From: Psychrobacillus faecigallinarum | GTDB lineage: Bacteria > Bacillota > Bacilli > Bacillales_A > Planococcaceae | Length of the DNA stretch: 64,000 bases | Assembly (NCBI RefSeq): GCF_014836595.1 | Contig: NZ_JACSQO010000003.1 | Location: 1 to 64,000, forward strand | Direction of reading: 5' to 3' | Shown here: positions 1 to 8,711 of the stretch, piece after piece | Layout of the letters: each line of letters begins with the position of its first letter | Position numbering within the stretch: position 1 is the first letter of the stretch | Made by a program: the position numbers and the translations under genes | Notes under the pieces: model-generated | Databases searched by the model: none | Told to the model about the DNA's origin: nothing | Seen by the model: the letters and a program-made list of their open reading frames with translations, nothing else

Positions 1-80
1 CAACATTTCTAGCTTTATCTCTTAAAAGAAAAAAGATTGTAGGCAAAACACCAAAATTCATGGTGTTTGTCTACAGTATG

Positions 81-108
81 AGAGCTGCAAGCGTTTTGCA
101 GCTCTTTT
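81..108 (+). terminator. Rho-independent terminator
   Basis: A 10-bp stem (AGAGCTGCAA at 81-90 with TTGCAGCTCT at 96-105) is followed by a T tract. It probably ends a gene lying to the left of the window. An ACACC/GGTGT hairpin lies just upstream around 48-68. Confidence 0.75.
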
Positions 109-627
109 ACATTTGTAAGATTACTCATAATCGAAAGTTCAGTTTTAATAAGTACAATAAATGAAATTGTAACTACTCCATAAAAGATTACTTAGTCCCT
201 TCTTTAGATGAAGTGACTAACTTCTACTCATTGTAATAACATGCAGCAAGCACTTTCCCCCGCCGAACGGGTTCGCAAAGAGCGAAAATCAAACAAATGT
301 ATTCTTTATTTTTCAAGCAATCAGCATATACACTAAGGCTAGATAAGCACCTTTGAAGAAGCATATGCTAATTTAGCACAAAATAAAAAGCCTTCCACCC
401 TCCTAAGAGAGTGAAAAGCTTTTTCTTAGTATAACTTTCTGCTTAAGGTAGGAATGTTTTGGATTGGGTTTCACAATGCTTCCCAGCCCGCTACTTACTC
501 ATATTACTAAGTGTCCTAGCATTACTGTGAAGTAAGCTTTAAGTAAATTGTACTTTCTTTTTTCGATTTATTCAACCACCTAAACGGACTAAATTATAAT
601 CGAATTGAACTATAAATTATTTTAATA
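109..627. other. Intergenic stretch, no gene recognised
   Basis: No convincing coding sequence is visible on either strand in these roughly 520 bases. An imperfect hairpin with AAAAAGC/GCTTTTT ends at 385-424 could act as a terminator for the leftward ywhD transcript or for a rightward one. The rest is AT-rich without recognisable RNA gene or repeat. Confidence 0.5.
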
Positions 628-1143
628 TCATATCTCAAGGTCTTGGTGAAGCTTGATATCGCTTCTTTCCCAGATTTCTAGGTTATGGGATTGTAGGAAA
701 CTCTTTAAGATTTCTTTTGAGCGATTGTCCATAAAATCGACTAAAATTTGTCGTTTCATCGATTTATCCATTCGATTTACATGGTCTGCTAAAATCTTAT
801 AGCCACGTCGCTTCTCCCGATTAACCACCATCTCACATGCTGCTACTCCCGCGTAATATGGTCCGTCCGCTTTATGGTCAATTGTTACCCAGACTAGCCA
901 ATAGGGCTTACCGCCTTCGGAATCCTCACGATTTGTAGTAAACTTGATACCTCTTTCTGTATCGCTTCTAGCATGCATGGCACCTATTTCTACTTTTGCT
1001 GTGCCTTCTTCTATATCTATAATGACTGGAGATACGTTCTCTAGAGATAGAGAGCCAATTCCAAATCCCTTATGCCCGTCTGTTGGGTCATTTTTTATAA
1101 TTGTAAATCCTACTTTTTGTTTTGGTTTTTCTTCATTAGTCAT
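628..1143 (-). CDS. ywhD: YwhD family protein
   Basis: This 171-aa soluble protein matches the YwhD family of Bacillales, whose biochemical role is not established. The sequence is rich in beta-strand-like stretches, with the conserved segments VGFTIIKNDPTDGHKGFG near the N terminus and KPYWLVWVTID in the middle. The ATG is preceded by AAAGGAG at good spacing, which fixes the start. It is divergent from the small tautomerase gene at 1211, an arrangement also found in the B. subtilis ywhB-ywhD neighbourhood. No signal peptide or membrane segment is visible. The family assignment is from recognition of sequence and synteny; no function can be inferred. Confidence 0.85.
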   Translation of the reverse strand: MTNEEKPKQKVGFTIIKNDPTDGHKGFGIGSLSLENVSPVIIDIEEGTAKVEIGAMHARSDTERGIKFTTNREDSEGGKPYWLVWVTIDHKADGPYYAGVAACEMVVNREKRRGYKILADHVNRMDKSMKRQILVDFMDNRSKEILKSFLQSHNLEIWERSDIKLHQDLEI

Positions 1144-1210
1144 GCGTAAACTCCTTTCACTCTGTTATGATGTTAAGTATACTGATAATTTCTACAAAGG
1201 AGGTAACGAA

Positions 1211-1396
1211 ATGCCATATGTAACTGTAAAAATGTTAGAAGGTCGTTCCGATGACCAAAAACGCGCATTAGTAGAAAAAGTGACTGAGGTAGTTGCAGAA
1301 ACAACTAATGCACCCGTTGAGAATGTAGTTGTGTTCATCGAAGAGATGCCTAAAAACCATTACGCTGTAGCTGGTACTCTTTTAAGCGATAAATAA
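1211..1396 (+). CDS. 4-oxalocrotonate tautomerase family protein (YwhB-like)
   Basis: A 61-aa protein beginning MPYVTVKMLEGR, so removal of Met exposes the N-terminal proline that acts as the catalytic base in the tautomerase superfamily. Length (about 60 aa) and the Arg of LEGRS at residue 11 fit the 4-OT group, which forms hexamers and interconverts enol and keto acids. The physiological substrate of the Bacillus YwhB type is unknown. The start is fixed by the strong AAAGGAGG site at 1196-1204 and by the required Pro-2; a longer reading from 944 overlaps ywhD and lacks support. A hairpin follows immediately after the stop. Confidence 0.9.
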   Translation: MPYVTVKMLEGRSDDQKRALVEKVTEVVAETTNAPVENVVVFIEEMPKNHYAVAGTLLSDK

Positions 1397-1405
1397 TTAC
1401 CTTAG

Positions 1406-1432
1406 AAAGCTATCCCTAGTGGATAGCTTTTT
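1406..1432. terminator. Bidirectional terminator
   Basis: AAAGCTATCC and GGATAGCTTT form a stem around CTAGT, with T and A runs outside. It lies between the convergent tautomerase and ywgA genes and overlaps the last codons of ywgA. Confidence 0.7.
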
Positions 1433-1931
1433 CATTCATCAAATTCATCACAAAAGAGAAAGCCTCTTCAATTTCTTCCTCTGTGTAATTCAATTTCCCT
1501 TTTACAACGTGAACTTTTTCTATTTGTTCTTCCTTTGGAAAGTTCTCAAAGTATAATAGCGTAGAAACTAGCTCTAGAAAACGGGAGCTTTTTTCTTTCA
1601 TTTGCTCAATGCATATCTTCAATGCTGGACTTGCCTCAGGTACCTGAGCCATTTCCATAAAATGTTCCCCTGCATCCGTCATTTGATATTTGTATTGGAC
1701 ATACGAGCCTTTGTCTTGTCGTTCCTCCTGCAAGAAGCCCATATTACAAAGCTCCTCTACACGTAATGTTAACTCTTCTGAGTATGGCCCATAAATATGA
1801 AAATCATATTTCTCTTTATATGGAAACTGCAACTTCTTAGCAATATAGACCATTTTCTGTAGTTTCTTTCTTCCCGTGATCCCGTCTGCTGCTCCGATAA
1901 ATTGTACAATTTTTGCATGTTCCTCTAACAA
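1416..1931 (-). CDS. ywgA: YwgA family protein
   Basis: This 171-aa protein matches the conserved YwgA family of Bacillales. The segments GITGRKKLQKMVYIAKK and FHIYGPYSEEL resemble the winged-helix-like region found in antitoxin-type SocA/YwgA proteins. No function is established. Translation probably begins at a TTG (1929-1931) preceded by GAGGTG at 8-nt spacing. It lies 13 nt downstream of ywfO and is probably cotranscribed with it, as in B. subtilis. No membrane segment is visible. Confidence 0.8.
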   Translation of the reverse strand: MLEEHAKIVQFIGAADGITGRKKLQKMVYIAKKLQFPYKEKYDFHIYGPYSEELTLRVEELCNMGFLQEERQDKGSYVQYKYQMTDAGEHFMEMAQVPEASPALKICIEQMKEKSSRFLELVSTLLYFENFPKEEQIEKVHVVKGKLNYTEEEIEEAFSFVMNLMNEKAIH

Positions 1932-1944
1932 TACAAACCCACCT

Positions 1945-3240
1945 CTATTTTAGTAAATCGAGTATCTGTTTCTTTAATGCCTTCTTCTTGCCATCTGCTG
2001 TTAAGAAGTCCTCGGGAAAATATAATTTATGGTCTGTGCGTCTTTTCCCTGAAATAGCCTCTACTACCTCTGACTGGCGAGAGAGCTCTCTAATTTCTCC
2101 ATTTGGCATTTGAAGGTGAATAGGAATACGTTCTCCCTCTTCCCCTGGACGATAAAAATCGTAAGGTAAATCGGAGGACGAATCAAATACTAAGTAATAC
2201 TCTGGATCGATTCCAGCCCGTTTAAATAGCTGCTCTAACTCCTTCATTTTTACGTAATCCTTTGCCAAATCAAACTCTATATATTGGAACAGCTTACGAT
2301 TCACAAAGCGATTACACAAATCAGATAGGATAGAATCCTTCTCGTTCATCCATAGTTGGAAATAAGTCAATAAAACTCCCTCATCTAGCGCAAGGTAATC
2401 CTGTAGGGTAAAGCTATTATCAAAAAAACGCAAAAAGTGAGTAGGCTGCTGTTCAAAGGCATAACCAGTTTCACTTAACGCTTTCGCACGATGTAAAATT
2501 TTCGTTAAAATAACTTCTGCACTTCTGGAAACTGGATGAAAATATACTTGCCAATACATTTGATAACGACTCATAATATAATCTTCCACTGCGTGCATCC
2601 CAGTAGATTTGATAACCACTTGATCATCTAACGGACGCATAACTCGTAAAATCCGCTCCATATCGAAATGCCCATAGCTTACCCCGGTAAAATAAGCATC
2701 TCTTTGCAAGTAATCCATACGATCTGCATCTATTTGACTGGAGATTAAGCTTACAACTTGTTTATTCGGATACGTTTTACCAATGACATCCGCCACTTTT
2801 TGTGGAAAGTCATCGCTCACCCTTGAAAGAATTTCATTTACCTCTGTATCTCCAAGTAAGATTTGTTTCGTAAATTCCTCATGGTCCAAGCCAAAAACAT
2901 TTTCAAATGCATGAGAAAATGGTCCATGACCTAAATCATGTAGAAGTGCTGCACACAAAACTACCAGTCTTTCAGAGGGGTCCCACGCAGGTCTTCCTTC
3001 AAAACTATCGTCCACGATTCGTCGTACAATTTCATATACACCTAGTGAATGATTAAATCTGCTATGCTCTGCACCATGGAATACTAGATAGGTAGTGCCC
3101 AGCTGTTTAATACGTCGAAGCCTTTGGAACTCCTTAGCGCCGATTACATCCCAAATCACTTGGTCGCGTACATGAATATAACGATGGACTGGATCTTTAA
3201 ATACTTTTTCTTCTGCTAGCTTTTGTGTAGCATAGCTCAT
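1945..3240 (-). CDS. ywfO: HD-domain phosphohydrolase, YwfO type
   Basis: The 431-aa protein has an N-terminal HD domain: HSRFNHSLGVYEIVRR around residue 60 supplies the first His, and CAALLHDLGHGPFSHAFE around residue 95 the HD pair. This is the metal-binding layout of dGTPase-like phosphohydrolases, a family that removes triphosphate from nucleotides. Its length and C-terminal region fit the YwfO/YdhJ group. The context with downstream ywgA is conserved in Bacillales. The true substrate in this organism is inference. It is expected to be cytosolic. Confidence 0.88.
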   Translation of the reverse strand: MSYATQKLAEEKVFKDPVHRYIHVRDQVIWDVIGAKEFQRLRRIKQLGTTYLVFHGAEHSRFNHSLGVYEIVRRIVDDSFEGRPAWDPSERLVVLCAALLHDLGHGPFSHAFENVFGLDHEEFTKQILLGDTEVNEILSRVSDDFPQKVADVIGKTYPNKQVVSLISSQIDADRMDYLQRDAYFTGVSYGHFDMERILRVMRPLDDQVVIKSTGMHAVEDYIMSRYQMYWQVYFHPVSRSAEVILTKILHRAKALSETGYAFEQQPTHFLRFFDNSFTLQDYLALDEGVLLTYFQLWMNEKDSILSDLCNRFVNRKLFQYIEFDLAKDYVKMKELEQLFKRAGIDPEYYLVFDSSSDLPYDFYRPGEEGERIPIHLQMPNGEIRELSRQSEVVEAISGKRRTDHKLYFPEDFLTADGKKKALKKQILDLLK

Positions 3241-3299
3241 TTGTCACCCTCCAGTCTCTATATAAAAAAAGCTAATTACTATTAACTATTAAGTATAAA

Positions 3300-3328
3300 G
3301 AAAAAAGCCGCTTATGAAAAGGCGGCAA
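3300..3328 (-). terminator. Rho-independent terminator of the DUF1450 gene
   Basis: On the minus strand GCCGCC...GGCGGC-type pairing (GCCGCCTTTTCATAAGCGGC) is followed by TTTTTT. It lies 47 nt beyond the stop of the 3375-3602 gene. Confidence 0.75.
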
Positions 3329-3374
3329 TAGTTCAATACATATAGGATAACCTTCTTGCAAAGAATGTCTATTA

Positions 3375-3602
3375 TTATGACTCCAGCTTGGCGCGTACTT
3401 TCTCCATTAATTCGTCTTCGGTTAAAGCTGCTACTGGACGATTATTAATAAAAGCAAATGTCTTCTTGCGGCCAGGGCCACAGTATGACTGACATTCTTT
3501 TATTTCAACCTCTGCCTCTGGATCGATTGCTTTTAGTTTTGGAATTAATGTTTTTAGGTTAACGGCCTGACACTCATCGCAAACTCGAAAATGGTTTGCC
3601 AT
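3375..3602 (-). CDS. DUF1450 family small cysteine protein (YuzB/YwzC-like)
   Basis: A 75-aa cytosolic protein with a thioredoxin-like small fold is suggested by the pattern VCDECQ near the N terminus and [12 protein letters not shown] at mid-length; the CxxC and CxxxC pairs are typical of the DUF1450 family. The function is unknown; metal or Fe-S binding is a reasonable inference only. The ATG at 3602 lies 9 nt after AAAGGG; the in-frame TTG at 3611 abuts that site and is unlikely. Position between ywfO and rsfA matches that of ywzC in B. subtilis, but I do not assign the symbol firmly. Confidence 0.75.
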   Translation of the reverse strand: MANHFRVCDECQAVNLKTLIPKLKAIDPEAEVEIKECQSYCGPGRKKTFAFINNRPVAALTEDELMEKVRAKLES

Positions 3603-3758
3603 AGTACACAACCCTTTCTATAAATAGATATTGTCTACACGTCATTGTATCTTAAAGTTTATATTGCTATCAAGTGTAAATTACGTGAATAAAAGAGCGA
3701 TATGTTGTCCATGATGTTAATAGAACAACGAAACTATGAACATGGTAGGAGGACAAAC

Positions 3759-4382
3759 ATGGTAAAGATAAGACAAGACGCATGGATGAGAGAAAACGAT
3801 GAATTGTTAGCAGAATTAGTGTTACGACACGTTCGAGAAGGTAGTACACAGCTAAACGCATTTGAAGAAGCAGGTGACGAGTTAAATCGTACTGCCGCAG
3901 CCTGTGGATTTAGATGGAATGCAGTAGTTCGCCATCAATATGAAACAGAGCTAAAGGATGCGAAGAAAGAACGAAAAGAAAAGCTACGTATTTTAGGTAA
4001 GGATTATCGTCGTAGAGGAAATGGAATCTACTTAGCTAAGCCTCAGGAAGAAGGAGAACGCACTCAATCTATTCCTGTATCAGCATTATCCATAGATATA
4101 ATTATTGCTTATCTAGTACGTTTACAGCACAGTGATTCAGATATTTCTAGATACCGCCATATGGCAACTATTTCGAACGAAAAGATTCGTAAGTTAGAAA
4201 GCGAGCTTGCAAAACTTGAAAAAGAAAACGCAGCGATTAAACAAGATTACGAGCAATTTGTTCAGATTATGAACCGCGCTCGACGTCTAGTAACTTTAAA
4301 TGATGAAGAGATGCCAGCTGTTCCAGTATTTCAAATGGAGAAAAACGGCAATCTAGTAACAAAAGAACCACCAACCGTTTAA
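3759..4382 (+). CDS. rsfA: RsfA family prespore-specific transcriptional regulator
   Basis: This 207-aa protein carries an N-terminal Myb/SANT-like DNA-binding region (MVKIRQDAWMRENDELLAE, then RTAAACGFRWNAVVR around residue 45) and a C-terminal coiled coil rich in E and K around residues 135-170. RsfA fine-tunes sigmaF-dependent genes in the forespore of Bacillus. The start at 3759 follows TAGGAGG at 5-nt spacing, which is preferred over an upstream in-frame codon at 3702. The gene is divergent from the DUF1450 gene and sits in the same neighbourhood as in B. subtilis (ywfN). A terminator overlaps its final codons. Confidence 0.88.
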   Translation: MVKIRQDAWMRENDELLAELVLRHVREGSTQLNAFEEAGDELNRTAAACGFRWNAVVRHQYETELKDAKKERKEKLRILGKDYRRRGNGIYLAKPQEEGERTQSIPVSALSIDIIIAYLVRLQHSDSDISRYRHMATISNEKIRKLESELAKLEKENAAIKQDYEQFVQIMNRARRLVTLNDEEMPAVPVFQMEKNGNLVTKEPPTV

Positions 4383-4400
4383 TCGATTGGTGGTTTTTTC
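4366..4400 (+). terminator. Rho-independent terminator of rsfA
   Basis: AACCACCAA (4366-4374) pairs with TTGGTGGTT (4387-4395), followed by TTTT. The left arm lies inside the 3' end of rsfA. Confidence 0.85.
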
Positions 4401-4521
4401 TATGTCTATTATAAATCTTGCAGTGGTCTATACAAGTATAACAAGCAATTAGCCGATCATAGAGACCCTAACAGTAACACTTTGTGGACGCTAGCCAAAA
4501 ACTAAGATACTATGCCGTCTC

Positions 4522-5361
4522 TCATCCTTCTAGCATTTTTTGGTTTCGCTTTAGCACTCTTTCTAAATAGAATTGATATAATTCCGCTTCCTCTTGAGTA
4601 AGTGATTGCGAGATTACTTGTTTGGACAGATGCTGTAGTAACCTCTGTATGCGTATTACAATATCTTGCACGCTAAAGTTTGTTTCCAACAACTCATTGA
4701 GAGAGGCCATTACATCTGGTTTAATCTGTGGGTAAGTAAACTTAGTTTCCTCTCCCTGGATGCCAATACTGTAAAACTCCTGGATTAGGCGGGCTCGTTC
4801 GCTTCCGCTTCCTTCCACACAAAGATATACTTGAACGGCAATTCCCTGTCTTAGCCTTCGTTGTGAAATTCCTGCAAATTTCTTGCCCTCGATACTTAAA
4901 TCATAGGAACCTGGACAATAGGACCCAACAATTTCATAAGCTTCTATTTTACCTTCTCCCTCTGGAAAAAGTAGCTGGACAAACGCCAACATAACTTCGT
5001 ATCCGGTCGATATATCTATGGAATGATTTTTTTCGGATAGCACGATTGATATATTTAAAACACCTTCATCCAACACAACCGCCAGTCCTCCTGAATTTCG
5101 AACGATCGGATTGTAGCCACGTGTACGCAAGAAATCTTGGGCGTCTTCCACAAACGGTAGCCGATGATCCTGGATTCCCATCACAACTGTTTGATCATGT
5201 ATCCATGTGCGAACAGTTGCCGGTGATTGTCCTTGTCCCACCACATGACAAAGTAAATCGTCCGCTGCAAAGGATTCTAACGCTGAACGGCTTTTCCCAC
5301 TCAGTGATTGGTCCCAAAAGCGCCATGCATTTTGCTCCAATAAAACATCTATTTCTGACAT
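4522..5361 (-). CDS. lipL: Octanoyl-[GcvH]:protein N-octanoyltransferase LipL
   Basis: This 279-aa enzyme transfers octanoyl groups from the glycine-cleavage H protein to E2 subunits in the Bacillus lipoate pathway. The catalytic cysteine is visible as Cys149 in GSYCPGSYDLS, closely matching Cys150 of B. subtilis LipL, and the conserved lysine follows in GKKFAGISQRR. The RNSGGLAVV segment near residue 88 is the family's substrate-loop region. These features separate it from LplA-type ligases. It lies 11 nt downstream of pta and is likely cotranscribed. Lipoyl enzymes such as pyruvate dehydrogenase supply the acetyl-CoA used by Pta. Confidence 0.9.
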   Translation of the reverse strand: MSEIDVLLEQNAWRFWDQSLSGKSRSALESFAADDLLCHVVGQGQSPATVRTWIHDQTVVMGIQDHRLPFVEDAQDFLRTRGYNPIVRNSGGLAVVLDEGVLNISIVLSEKNHSIDISTGYEVMLAFVQLLFPEGEGKIEAYEIVGSYCPGSYDLSIEGKKFAGISQRRLRQGIAVQVYLCVEGSGSERARLIQEFYSIGIQGEETKFTYPQIKPDVMASLNELLETNFSVQDIVIRIQRLLQHLSKQVISQSLTQEEAELYQFYLERVLKRNQKMLEG

Positions 5362-5372
5362 TCCTATTCTCC

Positions 5373-6317
5373 TTAATCTAGTGCTTGAGCTGCCGTAATA
5401 TAAGCAAGCTTGTATACATCTTCTGCATTACAGCCTCGAGATAAATCATTAACAGGGGCATTTAATCCTTGTAGAATCGGCCCTATTGCTTCAAATTCTC
5501 CAAGACGTTCTGCGATTTTATAACCTATATTTCCTGCTTCCAGAGATGGGAAAACAAAGACACTCGCATCTCCTCTAACCTCAGCACCTGGTGCCTTCTT
5601 ATCTGCAATAGAAGGAACAACGCTTGCATCGAATTGCAGCTCTCCTTCTATCGACAAATGAGGAGCTCTTTCTTTAGCCAGAATAGTCGCTTGAACGACC
5701 TTTTCCGTTTCCTCTGATTTCGCAGAACCTTTTGTTGAAAAGGATAGCATAGCTACTTTCGGCTTTATACCAAAGGCAGCAGCTGTTTTTGCTCCCTCTA
5801 TCGCTATTTCTGCTAAATCCTCACTTGTAGGAGCAATAGTGATTGCGCAGTCTGCAAAAATATAACGAGTGTCATTCTTTACCATTAAAAATGCTCCACT
5901 CGTCTTAGATACACCAGGCTTTGTCTTGATAATTTGCAATGCAGGCCGAACAGTTTCAGCTGTTGTGTGGGCAGCTCCACTAACTAAGCCATGAGCTTTT
6001 TTTGTGTACACAAGCATCGTACCGAAATAATTGACATCCATTAATATCTCTTGTGCTTGCTCAGGTGTCGCTTTACCTTTTCTTCTTTCGACAAATGCAT
6101 TCACGAGCTCGTCCATATATTCATAAGTTTTAGGATTTAATACTTCTAGTTCAGGTGTAATTTCTGCACCACTGCCTATTACGATTGGGTGAATTACTCC
6201 CTCTTTCTGTAACTTCAACGCTGCCTCGATGATTCTCTCATCATTTCCCTCAGGTAAAATTATAGATATGTTTTTGCCTCTTAGCCTATCTTTTATTTCT
6301 TCAAATAAATCTGCCAT
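5373..6317 (-). CDS. pta: Phosphate acetyltransferase
   Basis: The 314-aa protein is a single-domain Pta that interconverts acetyl-CoA and acetyl phosphate in overflow metabolism. Family signatures are clear: LPEGNDERIIEAALKL at the N terminus, GLVSGAAHTTAETVRPALQ near residue 130, and FADCAITIAPTSEDLAEIA near 160. The length is close to the usual 320-330 aa. An AAAGGAGG site precedes the ATG. Its divergent neighbour is hemQ, as in B. subtilis, and lipL follows on the same strand. Confidence 0.95.
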   Translation of the reverse strand: MADLFEEIKDRLRGKNISIILPEGNDERIIEAALKLQKEGVIHPIVIGSGAEITPELEVLNPKTYEYMDELVNAFVERRKGKATPEQAQEILMDVNYFGTMLVYTKKAHGLVSGAAHTTAETVRPALQIIKTKPGVSKTSGAFLMVKNDTRYIFADCAITIAPTSEDLAEIAIEGAKTAAAFGIKPKVAMLSFSTKGSAKSEETEKVVQATILAKERAPHLSIEGELQFDASVVPSIADKKAPGAEVRGDASVFVFPSLEAGNIGYKIAERLGEFEAIGPILQGLNAPVNDLSRGCNAEDVYKLAYITAAQALD

Positions 6318-6467
6318 AACTACGCCTCCTTTAAGGATTATTTATAGAATAAGCATACACGAGTTTGTCACATTATGTCATTCTAAAATGGGGCAAATAA
6401 GGGAATTCTAAATTCGGGTGTGGTAAACTAAATATGCGAAATATTTATTAAAGGGAGTGTCATAATA

Positions 6468-7217
6468 ATGAATGAAGCAGCTATTACATTAGATGGTTGG
6501 TACGTTTTACATGATTTCCGACAAATGGATTGGGCATCATGGAAACAAGTAGATCCTGAACTTCGTAAACAAGCAACAGATGAATTTGTTGCATTTTTAG
6601 ATGAATTACAACAAGCAGATGATGCAAAAACCGGAGCGCATGCTTTCTATACTATTGTGGGCCAAAAAGCAGACTTTATGTTAATGACGTTACGTCCAAC
6701 TATGGATGAATTACAAGAGCTAGAGGCACGATTCAACAAACTTACAATCGCGGACTTCACGCTTCCTGCATATTCTTACGTATCAGTAGTAGAATTATCT
6801 AACTACCTGTCTGGTGAATCAAATGAAGATCCTTATCAAAATCCACATGTGCGATCACGACTATATCCACAACTTCAGCGTTCTCAATACGTTTGCTTTT
6901 ACCCAATGGACAAACGCCGTGAAGGTAATGACAACTGGTATATGCTTCCAATGGAACAACGCAAAGAATTAATGCGCAGCCACGGAATGATCGGTCGAAG
7001 CTATGCTGGAAAAGTAAAACAAATTATCTCTGGTTCTGTTGGCTTTGACGATTTCGAATGGGGAGTAACATTATTCTCAGATGATGTACTTCAATTTAAA
7101 AAATTAGTTTATGAAATGCGCTTTGATGAAGTAAGTGCTCGATATGGAGAATTCGGTTCATTCTTCGTTGGTACTATTTTAGAAGGGGAAAAACGTTCTA
7201 CTTTCTTCAATCTATAA
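6468..7217 (+). CDS. hemQ: Coproheme decarboxylase HemQ (chlorite dismutase family)
   Basis: This 249-aa protein performs the final step of the coproporphyrin-dependent haem pathway, decarboxylating coproheme III to haem b using peroxide. Residues known to matter in Firmicute HemQ fall at the expected numbers: Tyr145 and Lys149 in YPMDKR and the proximal His172 in RSHGMIGR. Length equals the family norm. It is cytosolic and has no chlorite dismutase distal Arg signature. AAAGGGAGTG precedes the ATG. The gene is divergent from pta and ends in a strong terminator. Confidence 0.95.
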   Translation: MNEAAITLDGWYVLHDFRQMDWASWKQVDPELRKQATDEFVAFLDELQQADDAKTGAHAFYTIVGQKADFMLMTLRPTMDELQELEARFNKLTIADFTLPAYSYVSVVELSNYLSGESNEDPYQNPHVRSRLYPQLQRSQYVCFYPMDKRREGNDNWYMLPMEQRKELMRSHGMIGRSYAGKVKQIISGSVGFDDFEWGVTLFSDDVLQFKKLVYEMRFDEVSARYGEFGSFFVGTILEGEKRSTFFNL

Positions 7218-7230
7218 TTGGAATATATGG

Positions 7231-7259
7231 AAAAGGCCGCCGTTTGGTGGTCTTTTTTT
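7231..7259 (+). terminator. Rho-independent terminator of hemQ
   Basis: GGCCGCC (7235-7241) pairs with GGTGGTC (7246-7252) through GC and GU pairs, loop GTTT, followed by seven T. Confidence 0.85.
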
Positions 7260-7273
7260 ATCTGCAAAATTTG

Positions 7274-7302
7274 TCATGTTAGGTCATGCATTTACATAGT
7301 TT
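7274..7302 (+). promoter_or_regulatory. Candidate sigmaE promoter of cwlJ-gerQ
   Basis: TCATGTT at 7274-7280 and CATAGTTT at 7295-7302 are 14 nt apart, resembling the mother-cell sigmaE consensus (TCATATT, then CATACA-T). cwlJ of B. subtilis is known to be sigmaE-controlled, so position and spacing support the call. Confidence 0.5.
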
Positions 7303-7320
7303 AATGTAGGAGGTGATGCA

Positions 7321-7746
7321 TTGGCAGTAGTTAAGGCTACATCCAAACAAATCGACCTACTAGCAAGGCTAATGCGGGCAGAAGCGGAGGGGGAAGGCGA
7401 GCTAGGAATGTTGATGGTCGGTAATGTTGGCGTTAATCGAGTTCGTACTGCTTGTTTAGATTTTGAGAATATACGAAACCTCGAAGAAATGGTTTTTCAA
7501 CGCCCGGGTGGTTTTGAAGCTACTACTAAGCCATATTTTTACCAGCGTGCAAGAGATGCCGACATAAGATTAGCACAGCGAGTGGTCAACGGTGAGCGTT
7601 TTCATCCAGCTACTAGATCACTCTGGTTTTTTGATCCAGGTGAGAATACGCCATGTCCTGCTCAATGGTATGGTCAATGGAATACTGGGCGTTTCAAAGC
7701 ACATTGCTTCTTTTCACCTACTGCAGAGGAATGTCCAGAGATTTAA
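7321..7746 (+). CDS. cwlJ: Spore cell wall hydrolase CwlJ
   Basis: The 141-aa protein is a stand-alone hydrolase_2 (SleB/CwlJ) domain, cleaving cortex peptidoglycan during germination, activated by calcium dipicolinate in B. subtilis. The catalytic-region motif ARLMRAEAEGEGELGMLMVGNV near residue 14 and the FFDPGENTPCPAQWYGQW segment near 110 are typical. There is no signal peptide, as expected for CwlJ, which is placed on the spore from the mother cell and depends on GerQ. It starts at TTG (7321) with AGGAGGTGAT upstream. gerQ follows 19 nt downstream. Confidence 0.92.
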   Translation: MAVVKATSKQIDLLARLMRAEAEGEGELGMLMVGNVGVNRVRTACLDFENIRNLEEMVFQRPGGFEATTKPYFYQRARDADIRLAQRVVNGERFHPATRSLWFFDPGENTPCPAQWYGQWNTGRFKAHCFFSPTAEECPEI

Positions 7747-7765
7747 AAACAGAGAGGATGTATAA

Positions 7766-8125
7766 ATGGTTCAGTATTATTGGTACCCTGGTAGCTATCC
7801 AAATCAGCAATATCAACAAGGACAACAAGCACAGCAAATTCCTGGTCAACAACAGCAGTATACTCCAGGTGTGCAAATACCCGCTGGCGGACGCCAAGAA
7901 GAATCCTATGTTGAAAACATCTTAAGAGCAAACAGAGGAAAATTAGGCACGTTCTATTTTACTTTTGAAAACAATGCAACAAGAAACAATGTAATAGTGA
8001 CTGGGTATGTAGAGGCTGCTGGACGCGACCACGTTATTCTCAGCGATCAAAATGGCAAACGTTACTTAATGTTAATGATTTACTTTGATTATGCGACATT
8101 TGATGAAGAAATAAATTACTACTAA
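7766..8125 (+). CDS. gerQ: Spore coat protein GerQ
   Basis: This 119-aa protein has a Q/Y/P/G-rich N-terminal half (YYWYPGSYPNQQYQQGQQ, residues 3-20), with many glutamines and lysines suitable for transglutaminase cross-linking, and a conserved C-terminal domain (LRANRGKLGTFYFTFENN near residue 53). GerQ (YwdL) is a coat protein needed for CwlJ localisation. The GAGAGGATG upstream of the ATG and adjacency to cwlJ support an operon made in the mother cell. A terminator follows. Confidence 0.92.
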   Translation: MVQYYWYPGSYPNQQYQQGQQAQQIPGQQQQYTPGVQIPAGGRQEESYVENILRANRGKLGTFYFTFENNATRNNVIVTGYVEAAGRDHVILSDQNGKRYLMLMIYFDYATFDEEINYY

Positions 8126-8133
8126 AAATGTAT

Positions 8134-8163
8134 GGCTTATTCTTTCTTAGAGTAAGCCTTTTC
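8134..8163 (+). terminator. Rho-independent terminator of cwlJ-gerQ
   Basis: GGCTTATTCT pairs with AGAGTAAGCC with a short loop, followed by TTTTC. Confidence 0.8.
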
Positions 8164-8261
8164 TCATGAGCAAAATATATATCTAATGCAAGCATCCCCC
8201 ACGGTAACATTTGCTTTTACACTGTCTGTTCACCTATTCCCCTTCTTAAGCACGTGCATAT

Positions 8262-8299
8262 AAAAAAGGCAGACTCTTCTTTCTCCAGAGCCTGCCTTA
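8262..8299 (-). terminator. Rho-independent terminator of ywdK
   Basis: On the minus strand AAGGCAGGCTCT pairs with AGAGTCTGCCTT followed by TTTT. It sits just beyond the ywdK stop. Confidence 0.85.
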
Positions 8300-8308
8300 A
8301 TTTATTTA

Positions 8309-8689
8309 TTAATTTGCGTATTTTGCCGCTGCAACTATTAGCATTATCCAACCTGCTAGGAATGCTACGCCACCAATTGGTGTGATTGCGCCTAGGACAC
8401 TAATGCCCGTTAAGCTAAGGATATAAAGACTTCCCGAGAAAATAATAATTCCTGCAAGTATAAGATAACCCGCCGTGTTTAGCTGCGACACAGACCCCCA
8501 TACTTTACTGCTCATCAAGATACCAATGGCTACTAGCGCTAGAGCATGAAACATTTGATATTGAACGGCAGTTTCCCATGTTGCTAAATACTTGTCTGCG
8601 ACTCTACCTTCTAATAAATGGGCGCCAAAGGCACCTAAGGCTACCGATAGGAATCCATTGATAGCACCTGCGATGATGAAAAATTTCAA
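8309..8689 (-). CDS. ywdK: DUF423 family membrane protein YwdK
   Basis: A 126-aa protein with four hydrophobic segments (about residues 3-22, 45-62, 73-92 and 99-122), matching the DUF423/YwdK family. The signature [18 protein letters not shown] near the N terminus and [14 protein letters not shown] near 43 are well conserved. No activity is established for the family. It is downstream of the ywdI-like gene in the ung cluster, as in B. subtilis, with 22 nt between them, so cotranscription is likely. Confidence 0.85.
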   Translation of the reverse strand: MKFFIIAGAINGFLSVALGAFGAHLLEGRVADKYLATWETAVQYQMFHALALVAIGILMSSKVWGSVSQLNTAGYLILAGIIIFSGSLYILSLTGISVLGAITPIGGVAFLAGWIMLIVAAAKYAN

Positions 8690-8711
8690 GGTCTTTCCCT
8701 ACTTTCTATTG

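Noticed and set aside
944-1210. N-terminal extension of the tautomerase
   Set aside because: It overlaps ywhD on the other strand, and the catalytic Pro must be residue 2, with AAAGGAGG right before 1211.
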